A stretch of DNA of 64,000 bases, taken from positions 40,375,712 to 40,439,711 of the forward strand of contig CM075783.1 in assembly GCA_037974665.1 (NCBI GenBank), given 5' to 3'. The stretch's first letter is position 1. Every line of letters begins with the position of its first letter. Shown piece after piece: positions 11,920 through 22,419 of the stretch. Both the position numbers and the translations under genes were made by a program. Under the pieces are notes generated by a model. The model saw only the letters and a list, made by a program, of their open reading frames with translations. It was not told where the DNA came from and did not search any database. This DNA is from Ehretia macrophylla. Lineage: Eukaryota; Streptophyta; Magnoliopsida; Boraginales; Ehretiaceae.

Positions 11920-13119
11920 ATGGTAACTACCCGGAGTCAGAATGTTGCAAGTGGATATGGAGGAGAAGCTGTAGAACAGCCAAATGTGCAGTTCTGTCTG
12001 GGAGAGACTTCCAACCTTAGACAGACCGAGTTACCGCCGCCAGGAGGAAAGATACTTACGGAAAATCGTCCACTATACAGCAATCCATACACAAATCAGT
12101 ACCAAAGCTACCAACCAACATACCATCCACAAAGACCTGTTTGGAACACAGGGTGGCAGTATCCCACTGCTGCAACACAAGTTCGGCAAGCTAACCAGCT
12201 AACGGATCTTGGTTATGTCCTAAAAACCCTGGAGGAGTTAAAACAGGCTGTTCATAACCCAACACCTCAACCAGCACCTCACCACCCAGATATTCAACCT
12301 CATCAAACGCCCCGACAAAATCATTCATGCCAAAACACCCAATCAACCAGAAATACAACCAAACCCAAAGAGTCCAAACAGCGAGTTCACGCTAGGAGGC
12401 GACACAAAAAAATGATGAACTCCACAAGGTCATCACAAAGTTCGAGTGCGGCAGCACGGGACCTAACTCAAAGTGCTCGAATAAGGGGTACTGCTAGTGT
12501 AATATCGGTCGCAAGGGCTTTTCGAGGCCCAAATCCCTTCAACCGCGCCATCAACAAGGTTCCGAAGCCCGCACAGTACAAATTGCCTCATTTGCCCACC
12601 TACGATGGACATGGTGACCCTAAGGATCATCTGGCGGTGTTCAGGCACAAAATGGAGTTCACGGAGTTGCCAGAGGCTTGGGTGTGTAAAGCTTTTGCAG
12701 GAACTTTAGTGGAAGCGGCCAGGGTGTGGTATGACGAACTGAACGAGGGGTCAGTCGGTTCTTATGTGCAGTTAGCAGATTTGTTTGTTGGGAGATTTTC
12801 CTCGGCTATTAGGCCGACCAGCCACACTACCTCCTTGCTCTGTTTGAAGCAGAGGGAAGGAGAAACTCTCCGTCGATATGCTACTCGCTTGAATGAGGCA
12901 ACCCTTCAGTGTACGCAATTTGATCAGGGTTTTGCAATACATGCGTTCACAAAGGGGTTAACAAACGAGTTGCTCCAGGCTTCCTTAGCCAAAAAGACCC
13001 CACTGAACATGATAGAGTTGATGACCAGAGCTGAGAAGTATATTAAAGTAGAAGAGGTGGCGATGGCGGAGAAGGAAGAAGACCCTAAGAAGAGAGGACC
13101 GGAAGAGAGGTCAAACTAG
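11920..13119 (+). CDS. Gag protein of the Tat-like LTR element
   Basis: An open frame of 399 residues starting MVTTRSQN, a start typical of Tat/Ogre-lineage gag proteins. The N-terminal third is Gln/Pro/Tyr-rich. The conserved retrotransposon gag (capsid-like) region spans roughly residues 215-370, with YKLPHLPTYDGHGDPKDHL, then VEAARVWYDEL, FVGRFSS and LKQREGETLRRYATRLNEA, and the end is charged (EKEEDPKKRGPEE). Gag packages element RNA into particles. No zinc knuckle or protease follows. The frame is open throughout, but the element as a whole has no enzymes of its own. Confidence 0.85.
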   Translation: MVTTRSQNVASGYGGEAVEQPNVQFCLGETSNLRQTELPPPGGKILTENRPLYSNPYTNQYQSYQPTYHPQRPVWNTGWQYPTAATQVRQANQLTDLGYVLKTLEELKQAVHNPTPQPAPHHPDIQPHQTPRQNHSCQNTQSTRNTTKPKESKQRVHARRRHKKMMNSTRSSQSSSAAARDLTQSARIRGTASVISVARAFRGPNPFNRAINKVPKPAQYKLPHLPTYDGHGDPKDHLAVFRHKMEFTELPEAWVCKAFAGTLVEAARVWYDELNEGSVGSYVQLADLFVGRFSSAIRPTSHTTSLLCLKQREGETLRRYATRLNEATLQCTQFDQGFAIHAFTKGLTNELLQASLAKKTPLNMIELMTRAEKYIKVEEVAMAEKEEDPKKRGPEERSN

Positions 13120-13394
13120 GAGCCTACAGATTCGAAGACCTCAGCGGTAAGGAACTGAGAACGGTTTGACACGTAGAGCAGCTAAGAAAACACACTTTGA
13201 ATGTTTAAGTTGTTGTTTATGTCGAGACAAATTATGTCTCTACAATGAATTTAACATTCGTGTCTTAAGTTTTTGTCATTGATTGTAATTCTTTGAGACA
13301 AATATCATGTGATCTACTAAGGCGAACCTTTATCGGAAGAGAGTCAAATCCAGAAATAGGAGGGACACATTTCTTGCAGAAACAAGATCTTCCT

Positions 13395-16300
13395 AGGGCA
13401 GCGTAAAGAAAATCGGGGGCACAACCCCCGAGTTTCAAGACAAAGACCGGGAGCACGACGCTCGAGTTTCGAAGCTGGGGCCACGACCCCTGAGATTCAA
13501 GGCTGGGGGCACGACCCCTGAGTTTTCAAGTCGAAGGCCGGAGGCACGACCCCCGAGTTTCAAGTTTGAAGACGAAGACCGAGGGCACGACCACCGAGTT
13601 TCAAGACAAAGACCGGGAACACGACGCCCGAGTTTCGAAGCTGGGGCCACGACCCCTGAGATTCAAGGCTGGGGGCACGACCCCTGAGTTTTCAAGTCGA
13701 AGGCCGGGGGCACGACCCCCGAGTTTCAAGTTTGAAGACGAAGACCGAGGGCACGACCCCCGAGTTTCAAAGACGAAGACCGGGGGGCATGATTCCCGAG
13801 GTTCAAGACATGAAGACCGGGGGCATGACCCCCAAGACATTAAGATCAGTTCTCGAAACTATTACATAGCTCCGAAAACTGAGGGGGCATCATGATATGG
13901 GTAAAACCCCAGATTTTTTATAATTTCGTGAGTTGACCCCACAAGATGATCGGGGAAGCCTCGTCCAAGGTTCTAGAGATCTCGGACGAGATCCAAGAGA
14001 CCGGGGGCATGACCCCCGAAGTTCGAGACCGGGGGCACGACCCCCGAACCCAAAGCCGAGGTCCAAAAGACCTCGGACGAGACCCTGACTTCCAAGGTCC
14101 GGGGCACGACCCCCGAACCCAGGTCCGAGGTCTGAGGTCGGGGCCATGACCCCTGACCCACGTCCGAGGTCAGGGGCATGACCCCTGACCCACGTCCGAG
14201 GTCAGGGCACGACCCCTGACCCACGTCCGAGGTCGGGGCTATGACCCCAGACCCACGTGCGAGGTCAGGGCACGAACCCTGACCCACGTCCGAGGTCAGG
14301 GGCATGACCCCTGACCCAAGTCCGAGGTTCAGGGCGCGACCCTCGAACCCAAAGCCGAGGTCCAAGAGACCTCGGACGAGACCCTGAGGTCCGAGGTCCG
14401 GGGCACGACCCCCGAACCCAGGTCCGAGGTCTGAGGTCGGGGCCATGACCCCTGACCCACGTCCGAGGTCAGGGGCATGACCCCTGACCCACGTCCGAGG
14501 TCAGGGGCATGACCCCTGACCCAAGTCCGAGGTTCGGGGCGCGACCCTCGAACCCAAAGCCGAGGTCCAAGAGACCTCGGACGAGACCTTGAGGTCCGAG
14601 GTCCGGGGCACGAACCCCGAACTCAGGTCCGAGGTCGGGGCTATGACCCCTGACCCACGTCAGAGGTCAGGGCACGACCCCTGACCCAAGTCCGAGGTTC
14701 GGGGCGCGACCCTCGAACCCAAAGCCGAGGTTCAAGAGACCTCGGACGAGACCCTAAGGTCCGAGGTCCGGGGCACGACCCCCGAACCCAAGTCCGAGGT
14801 CCGAGGTCGGGGCCATGACCCATGACCCACGTCCGAGGTCAAGGGCATGACCCCTGACCCACGTCCGAGGTCGGGGCCATGACCCCTGACCTAAGTCCGA
14901 GGTCGGGGCCATGACCCCTGACCCACGTCCGAGGTCAGGGGCACGACCCCTGACCCAAGTCCGAGGTCGGGGCCATGACCCCTGACCCACGTCCGAGGTC
15001 AGGGGCACGACCCCTGACCCAAGTCCGAGGTCGGGGCCATGACCCCTGACCCACGTCCGAGGTCAGGGGCACGACCCCTGACCCACGTCCGAGGTCGGGG
15101 CCATGACCCCTGACCCACGTCCGAGGTCAGGGGCACGACCCCTGACCCAAGTCCGAGGTCGGGGCCGTGACCCCAGACCCACGTCCGAGATCAGGGCACG
15201 TCCCCTGACCCACGTCCGAGGTCAGGGGCATGACCCCTGACCCAAGTCCGAGGTTCGGGGCGCGACCCTCGAACCCAAAGCCGAGGTCCAAGAGACCTCG
15301 GACGAGACCTTGAGGTCCGAGGTCCGGGGCACGAACCCCGAACTCAGGTCCGAGGTCGGGGCTATGACCCCTGACCTAAGTCCAAGGTCGGGGCCATGAC
15401 CCCTAACCCACGTCCGAGGTCAGGGGCACGACCCCTGACCCAAGTCCGAGGTCGGGGCCATGCCCCTGACCCACGTCCGAGGTCAGGGGCACGACCCTTG
15501 ACCCAAGTCCGAGGTCGGGGCCATGACCCCTGACCCACGTCCGAGGTCAGGGGCACGACCCCTGACCCAAGTCTGAGGTCGGGGCCGTGACCCCAGACCC
15601 ACGTCCGAGGTCAGGGCACGACCCCTGACCCACGTCCGGGGTCAGGGGCATGACCCCTGACCCAAGTCCGAGGTTCGGGGCGCGACCCTCGAACCCAAAG
15701 CCGAGGTCCAAGAGACCTCGGACGAGACCTTGAGGTCCGAGGTCCGGGGCACGAACCCCGAACTCAGGTCCGAGGTCGGGGCTATGACCCCTGACCTAAG
15801 TCCGAGGTCGGGGCCATGACCCCTGACCCACGTCCGAGGTCAGGGGCACGACCCCAGACCCACGTCCGAGGTCAGGGCACGACCCCTGACCCACGTCCGA
15901 GGTCAGGGGCACGACCCCTGACCCAAGTCCGAGGTCGGGGCCGTGACCCCAGACCCACGTCCGAGGTCAGGGCACGACCCCTGACCCACGTCCGAGGTCA
16001 GGGGCACGACCCCTGACCCAAGTCCGAGGTTCGGGGCGCGACCCTCGAACCCAAAGCCGAGGTCCAAGAGACCTCGGACGAGACCCTAAGGTCTGAGGTC
16101 CGGGGCACGACCCCCGAACCCAGGTCCGAGGTCCGAGGTCGGGGCCATGACCCATGACCCACGTCCGAGGTCGGGGCCACGACCCCTGACCCACGTCCGA
16201 GGTCAGGGGCACGACCCCTGACCCAAGTCCGAGGTCGGGGCCGTGACCCCTGACCCACGTCCGAGGTCAGGGGCATGACCCCTGACCCACGTCCGAGGTC

Positions 16301-16700
16301 AGGGCCGCGACCCCTGACCCAAGTTCGAGGTCCAAGGTCCAAGAGACCTCGGACCAGGTAGATCCGAGGTCCTATGGACCTCGAATGTGCCATTTCCGAG
16401 GTCTACGGACCTCGGACATGGAGTCCGAGGTCTTGTAGATCTCGGACAAGGAAGTCCGAGGTCCTGTAGATCTCGGGCAAGGAGGTCCGAGGTCTACGGA
16501 TCTCGGACGTGGTGTGTCCGAGGTCCTGTAGACCTCGGACAAGGAGGTCCGAGGTCTACGGATCTCGGACATAGTGTGTCCGAGGTCCTGTAGACCTCGG
16601 ACAAGGGGATCCGAGGTCTACGGACCTCAGACGTGTATTCTCTAAGGTCCTGTAGACCTCGGACGAGTTTGTCAGACAGATCCGACCTAGTGTTAGTTAG
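13395..16700. repeat. GC-rich minisatellite array inside the gag-only element
   Basis: Three blocks are seen. From 13400 to 13850 the unit is about 40 bases around GGGGGCACGACCCCCGAGTT. From 13990 to 16330 the unit is about 32 bases around GTCCGAGGTCAGGGGCATGA with CCCCTGACCCAC, each containing a near-palindrome. From about 16340 to 16670 the unit is about 53 bases with alternating CCGAGGTC and GACCTCGG. A higher-order copy of 420 bases is visible: the block starting TTCGGGGCGCGACCCTCGAA at 15254 recurs at 15674 almost unchanged. CpG density is far above the surroundings. Tat/Ogre elements are known to carry tandem arrays in their 3' regions. Open frames across the array are a by-product of its composition. 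Confidence 0.9.
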
Positions 16701-16770
16701 ACTTCGACCATCGTGCGTGGAGAGACCTATTAGGGTCAGGCGAGGCATTGGGCTATCCTAAAGTCACCTT

Positions 16771-17241
16771 TTAAGACCTCAAGCCCAAAAGGCAATAATA
16801 AACATTGCTCTATAAGTTCAGGGAATCTCCAGTTGATCTCCCACTGATCCATTTAAACAATTGTCCACTAGCACTCAAATAATTCTCCACCATGCTTGCA
16901 GTAATGATCCACTACTGCACCTTTAATCTTTTGACTCAGCTGCAATGATAATTTCTCCTTTGTGACTCAGCAACCATGTGATTATTTCTTTAACTGAGCA
17001 GCCATGATGACTTCAATAGTGATGGTGCCTATAAAAGGCAGAGGATTTAGTCAGGAGAGGGGGAGGACATCTGATACTCAGATCAATACTTGTATACATA
17101 CAACTTTCTCTACCAAAGCACCAAGCTAACTTAAGCATCGGAGTGCTAATGCGGGCAAGACCCGCTAAGCTCTCTTTGTTTTGCAGGCATCAAGGCAGTG
17201 CGTGAAGGTCACTTGCGACTCGACATTTTTCTACCTTAACA
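16771..17241 (+). repeat. Right LTR of the gag-only element
   Basis: A 471-base repeat ending CTACCTTAACA, in the same orientation as the gag gene. It carries a TATA box (TATAAAAG at 17030-17037) with about 200 bases of R/U5 to the outer end. It is the reverse complement of the left repeat. Confidence 0.85.
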
Positions 17242-17855
17242 ATGAGACTTAGACAAAAACTTGCTGACATTTCTTGTTCAAATTAATTAGAAGATAATTT
17301 TTTTTATAATCTCGATAAGTTTTTTATTTAATTAATTTGGATAATGCATATTCTAAGATTAGTCATGTATGGAATTAACACCTTTATCATAGGCTACTCT
17401 TAAAAATATACAGTGAGTCGTATAGTTATTTATAACGCATGCATCACATATATTAATAAAATTCATATTGTATGAGAGAAACGTTAAAAATATCCGCACG
17501 TTGTTTTAGCAAAAACCCTTTATCATTAGATCGAAAAGCTTCTGACAACAGTTCCACGTGGTTTGAATAATTGGTGGCGCATCACATGCAACTTGTCTAA
17601 GTCATGAAGATGACTATATTTCACACATGATCTGATATTCTTATGTCGGTACACTTTTTCGGAAGATGCTTGCCAAACGTGGAAAAGAGAACACCTACCA
17701 AGGATTTTTTTTTTTTTTTGGTCGAATACCAAGGATTCACTAATGACTTTAAGCAAGTCAACTAAATCTGTGTTTTTTTTTTTTTTTTTTTTTTTTAAAC
17801 TTATCATTCGGTTAACACTTTTTTTTTTATTTACGGAAAAAATATTTAGAAAGAG

Positions 17856-18840
17856 TAAAATGTATCATATATTTTTGTACTTTTAAAAAGTTGCGTCATA
17901 AATATTATATTTTAAAAAATCGCACCATAAACCTTATGTTATTAAAAACGTTGCACACGCGTCCCAAACTCAAATTTCATTTAACTCTATTAGTTAGCCT
18001 TATAAAATGACGAAATTGTCCTCATTTAAATCTTATTCACTGCACGATTTACCATTTCACATAAAAGCTTTGCTAATAATAGAGAGAAAAACTCCTCCCC
18101 TTTTGAAATTCTATAGAAAGAAACTCGATTTTCTATCAATTTAAAGCTGATTTTGCAACGATTTAAAGATATAATCTGCTTGTAGAAGAAGAGGTTCAAA
18201 GTGAAGGTAAAATTTTTGCTTAATCACGATATGACTTTGAATGGGTTCTCCAAAGTCAACTTCTTTACAGTCTTAGAAGACCTAGATGACGACGACACAT
18301 ACAATCTTTTCACCAACAACATAGTTGTCGTTGTTGGTGAGCATAAGCAGAGCTCTCTACGAAGAAGAAGAAGATCGAAAAGGAAAACATGAGCGTCGAC
18401 AATGATAAAAAAGAGTTCAAGACAAAGCAACATGATCATTATAAGAAGAAAAAGAACAATAATGTGTCTCTGATGCAAACAAAGTTGCAGATAAAGCATA
18501 CAACATTGTCATGAGGAAGAAGATGCTTGTCTTCTTGCTTATTTTTCTTGGTTGGCTCAACGAGTCTACTTTGAAGAACAAAGCAGCCATAGTTTTAGGT
18601 TTTTGTGTTTCTGTCTTTGTAAAGGGTATTTTTGTCTTTCTCCACGTATTTTATAGCTTAAACGTTTCATAGTTGGATCATAGGTGAGTTTATCACACTC
18701 ACGTTAAATTTAACGAAAAAATTGACAGTAGAGGGTTATTTGTAACATTTTTAAGAATACAGAGTTTATGATACTATTTTTCAAAACACAAAATTTATAA
18801 CATAATTTTTTAAAAATATAAAGAAATATGGTACATTTTA
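17856..18840. mobile_element. Mutator-like inverted-repeat element at the unit 1/unit 2 junction
   Basis: The left end is GAGTAAAATGTATCATATAT. The right end, reverse complemented, is GAGTAAAATGTACCATATTT. Similarity continues, more weakly, for over 100 bases. The flanks give a probable 9-bp target duplication, ATTTAGAAA on the left and ATTTAAAAA one base beyond the right end, as expected for Mutator-like elements. The interior near 18200-18500 (63 codons open on plus, 91 on minus) is not recognised and could be captured host sequence. Confidence 0.6.
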
Positions 18841-19942
18841 CTCAATTTAAAAATGGCATGAGAAAACAGATAGGCAAGAAGTCAACCTAGCTGCGTATTT
18901 CATGACGTCGATTGGTGTGACGAACATCATGAATGTGTAAGCATGGATCTGGCTGATGATGAAAGTGCTCTCACATCAGACTCAGGGGCGTTTAAGATTG
19001 GTATAAAAATAATGATTGAGTAGACACTTGTTATGTTAAAAAATTTCAAATTCAAACGACGATTTGGACATTATTTAATTTGGTTGTTAGAGATGTCAAG
19101 TTTTTACTCAGTACACATTCTATTATAAAAGATTTAACGTTTAGATCAAATAATCACATACATGCACAACTCAAATTTCGCTTGCGTGAAACTCGAACAA
19201 AAGAATACATCCTAATCAAAATAGACAAGATGATTAAACTTTCATGAACTTAATCAAGCGATATGGTATATCAAAGGAGTCAATCTACAAAACAACAGTT
19301 GTTTATCACACGTGGAGCCAAGACATATAAATAGCTTTTTTTTTTATTAGTATGGATTAATATCAATTTGTGAGAAAAAAAATAATTTATACATATGTAC
19401 ATATGAGGCCCATTCTACACATGTGAAAGTGCTAATGTCCATAGGCAGATACATGCACATTAGGGCCCCGATATGTCTTGAATAAGTTCTGCTAATATCA
19501 ATCTCGAGTGGTTGAATAGCAACCAACGCTATTGAGTGGTTGAATAGCAACCAACGCCTTTGAAAAAAGAGAAGTCAAAAGAAACGAGCTAGCAATTACT
19601 CTGATATGCTGTCTCAATCTAATGGTCTCATATTTACACGATCAAAATGCAAAGTTATCATTATGTCCTTTTCCAAAGTACGTGCTAATTGGTTGATTAT
19701 GGTTACCTGGATAGGCGACGTGACAACAACATTGATTTCTTTGTATACGGTTTTTTTTAAAGTAAAATAAAAATTAAAATCATAGATATTTAAAAAAATT
19801 TATCACAATATATCATTATTCGATTATTCTATTAATTCTTGAGTGTTATACTTATTTGTTTGTCCATCTTTAGTTTTGACCTAAGTCAAAGAGTTGAATA
19901 CTAATACTTATCTTTGCTTAAAAAAAATTTCAAAGAAAAATA

Positions 19943-20440
19943 GGGTGAGTTGTTTCAAACTTCCCTATAATCACACTTAAGTGCATACGATCCTCCTGTG
20001 GTCTAAAAACTCTCATCCAGACTCTCCTCTAGTCATTAAAAAGTGTATTTGACCCATCTGTCGTCAAAAAATTTATCAAATTTAACTGAAGTGAGATTTT
20101 TTATTAATTTTATAATAAAATAATTATAATAATTAAACAAATTACCCATTTTATTAAAAAATAAATAAATAAAATTAAAATTAAAAAACCCATCTTCTTC
20201 CCCGCCCTCCAACAACACAAAGATAGTCATTTCACCCCCCAATCCCCACCCCCACTTCTAAACCTCCAAGGATATAAAAGTTTTTTCATATTTGTCGTTA
20301 CTTACATAGACATAAATTTGACGGTAGGGCCCATATGCACTTTTATATAACTACAGAAGAGTTTGATAGGAGTTTTTTATACAATAAAAAATTATATGTA
20401 CTTACAACTGATCACAGAGAAATTAAATGTAATTCACCCT
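19943..20440. mobile_element. GGGTGA-ended inverted-repeat element, copy A
   Basis: The left end is GGGTGAGTTGTTTCAAAC. The right end, reverse complemented, is AGGGTGAATTACATTTAATT. It is flanked by the direct repeat GAAAAATA (19935-19942 and 20441-20448). The interior is AT-rich with a C-rich tract near 20190-20265 (CACCCCCCAATCCCCACCCC). Unit 1 lacks it near 10390. A second member of the family lies at 50184 and beyond, with a similar C-rich tract. Class uncertain: the 7-8 base duplication would suit a hAT- or Mutator-like element. Confidence 0.6.
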
Positions 20441-20736
20441 GAAAAATACCTTCCTTGCACATGTGTAGTCACGGCACCTTTCTACAAACACTCAAAAGAA
20501 CATTGTAAGACCTACAAAAATCATGTTAATTTTATTAAAAGTCACAAACATCACCACTTATGACTATTAAATCCGACGTTTGTAAAAAAATCCCGTTGTT
20601 AATACATTTTCAAAAAGAGGTCCCACCCAACGCACGAAAGAATGTATTATGCTGTCAAGACACATGGTCTATAATGAATATATTTGACCAACCACACACG
20701 TTGTTTGACATGAACAAAAAGATGATCATCAAACTT

Positions 20737-21164
20737 TTTTTTTTTTTTTTTCTAAAAGCAAGTGTGATTTTATTCTCCAAAAAATTTATAAAGTAAAATC
20801 CCCCGAAGGATCAACAATAGTATACTATCTAACTTCACAATAGTATACTATCTAACTTCCAAGCAATAAAAATTGCTTGGTTCATCAAATTATGTTTGTA
20901 CTTCTTAAATATATACAATTTTGCTGTAATATTAAAAGTAATATTCTCAAAATTTTGTTCTTCATTAAGATAAGAATAATTGAAAATCCTATTATTCCTT
21001 TCTTTCCAAATATGAAAGATGAACACGCTAAAAAATAATCGGATGCAAAAAGACTGAAAAGTTAATTTGATGGCTAAATAAACAATCTATCTCTCACTTT
21101 GTTCCCAATTAAGACCTCTAAGTGCTTTAGCCTACTCAAACCAAACAAAATTTGAACAAAAATT
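20737..21164 (-). mobile_element. 5'-truncated LINE (non-LTR retrotransposon) fragment
   Basis: It is flanked by a perfect 14-base duplication TGATCATCAAACTT (20723-20736 and 21165-21178). A poly-T run at the left edge is the poly(A) tail of an element on the minus strand. The minus-strand frame 21026-20835 reads FHIWKERNNRIFN near its start and ends LMNQAIFIAWKLDSILL, the C-terminal tail typical of plant LINE reverse-transcriptase proteins. Only the last few hundred bases of the LINE are present, as is usual for truncated insertions. Units 1 (10651) and 3 (43048) show the empty site. Confidence 0.8.
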
Positions 21165-21179
21165 TGATCATCAAACTTA

Positions 21180-22382
21180 GCCTACTAAAAGAAAACCAAA
21201 CAAAATCAAACTAGGTTACATAACTTTCGGCGTTTGGCCGGTGAGACGTACGTTATAAACGTAAGCACAATGATGCATGTTTTTTTTTTTTTTTGGGGGA
21301 AAAAAGCACAATGATGCATGATGATGGAAGCTTTCTAATCTCATACTTGACACAATTGTACTGGGTCGTTGGGATATTTTACAAGCTCGTACTTTTCTTC
21401 GATAAACGATCATTTGACTTACTAATACATAAGATATAAGTGCATTTCATGAATTCACGGCCATCCTACATGCAAGAATTTCTCTAATTTGTAATTTTTC
21501 TTTTACCTTCTACCTCCATTTGTTCTCATTTCAATGAAATTCGAATTCTAATCTTCCAATTATTTGAAGGACTAGTACACCACTAGATTACTCATTCTCT
21601 CTCTATTTTTGATTACTCTCCAATTTTCTTTAATATATATCTTATATAGATGGATTACTAATTCAAACAATTTTGGCATAGTTGTTGAGTACATGAGGCA
21701 TAGGCAAAAAACTTGCTACATTTCTTGTACGAATTAATCAAATGATGAATCTTTTTTTTTATCAATCTTGATAAGCCTTCTACTTAATTAATTTAGATCA
21801 TGCATATTTTAAGATTAGTCATGTGTCTCTAAATTGATATTTTTCGTATTAGTTCGAAGAACTTTCAAAAATAATATCTTGTTATAAAAAAGCAAAAAAG
21901 ACTATAGTTTGTATAATTGTTGGTGCAGCACATGCATATAACTTTTCTACACATGACCTAATTTTCTTATGTTGCTACGGGGACTTTTTTATTAACTTGG
22001 AGAAATATCTTCATACAATACTTATGAGAAATAGATTAGAATAACTTTACCTGAGGATGGGACACGTTGGCACGGTACGGGGACTTTTTCTAATGATGAA
22101 TTCGACATTTCGGAGCCTTTATCCCATTTTTATACATGAGACCGGATATCAAATTCCGAAGAGGAGAATTTTCCAATGCTTGCCAAAAGTTTAAAGGAAA
22201 AAAAAGAACAGCTACCAAGGATTCATTAATGATCCATAATCAAGTCAACTCAATCTGTTTTCTTGTTTTTTTCTTTCTTTTCATTTTGTTAACAAATTTT
22301 TTTTTTATTCATAAAAAATCTTTTTAGAAAATCTTTTAAAATCACATCACGAGTGACTGCAACGTAACAACTTTGCTCAGCC
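21180..22382. other. Upstream region of UGT copy 1
   Basis: No gene. It aligns in blocks with 43060-43320 and 44870-46010 upstream of UGT copy 2. It lacks the block around 44915-45340 of unit 3 and carries extra sequence near 21500-21640. Two poly-T tracts are present (about 21280 and 22290). Confidence 0.6.
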
Positions 22383-22389
22383 TATAAAT
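22383..22389 (+). promoter_or_regulatory. TATA box of UGT copy 1
   Basis: TATAAAT, 37 bases before the first ATG, in the block CAGCCTATAAATGAGCAATC that is identical upstream of copy 2. With a usual TATA-to-start distance of about 30 bases the 5' leader would be very short, which favours the second ATG (Met6, context AAAATGG) as a real alternative start. Confidence 0.65.
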
Positions 22390-22419
22390 GAGCAATCTCT
22401 CTGCAACTAAAACTCATCA

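Larger units (their letters stand above)
11400..17241 (+). mobile_element. Gag-only LTR element (TR-GAG/LARD type, Tat-like) with inverted LTRs
   Basis: The element is bounded by TGTTAAGG at 11400 and CCTTAACA at 17241, flanked by a 5-bp target duplication (ATTAG 11395-11399, ATGAG 17242-17246, one difference). The paralogous unit 3 shows the empty site with a single ATGAG at 45365-45369. Parts in order: a 471-bp terminal repeat (11400-11870), a gag gene (11920-13119), a 3.3-kb minisatellite (13395-16700) and a second 471-bp repeat (16771-17241). The two terminal repeats are reverse complements, not direct repeats. The gag, and a leader like that of Tat-type Ty3/gypsy elements, point to that family. 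No protease, reverse transcriptase or integrase is present, so it is non-autonomous. The repeats differ by a few percent by eye, suggesting an insertion a few million years old or less, after the UGT duplication. Confidence 0.8.
9046..17855 (+). repeat. Tandem duplication unit 1 (UGT lost)
   Basis: From TTAAGATTGATACAAAAACA (about 9046) this region aligns with 18985 onward (unit 2) and about 28040 onward (unit 3): first the block around GAGTAGACACTTGTTATG, then the block near 9365-9470, the block near 10080-10300, the block near 10540-11390, and after an inserted LTR element the block 17247-17855. The last block is the sequence that in units 2 and 3 runs into the UGT promoter (compare 17720-17855 with 45835-45948). 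It stops about 100 bases before where the UGT gene should start, and no UGT coding sequence follows. Unit 1 is therefore an upstream region without its gene. Confidence 0.8.

Noticed and set aside
13601-16572. Many open frames of 60-157 codons on both strands, rich in Pro, Arg, Gly and Asp
   Set aside because: They follow from translating the GC-rich tandem repeat, which has few stop codons in several frames. They repeat the same residues and match no protein family.
13395-16700. Regularly spaced repeats that might suggest a CRISPR array
   Set aside because: The units are contiguous and degenerate with no unique spacers, and the context is a plant retroelement.
17247-18860. A search for a third UGT gene in unit 1
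   Set aside because: The upstream sequence is present but stops about 100 bases before the expected start, and no UGT motif (GHINP, HCGWNS) occurs before unit 2 begins.
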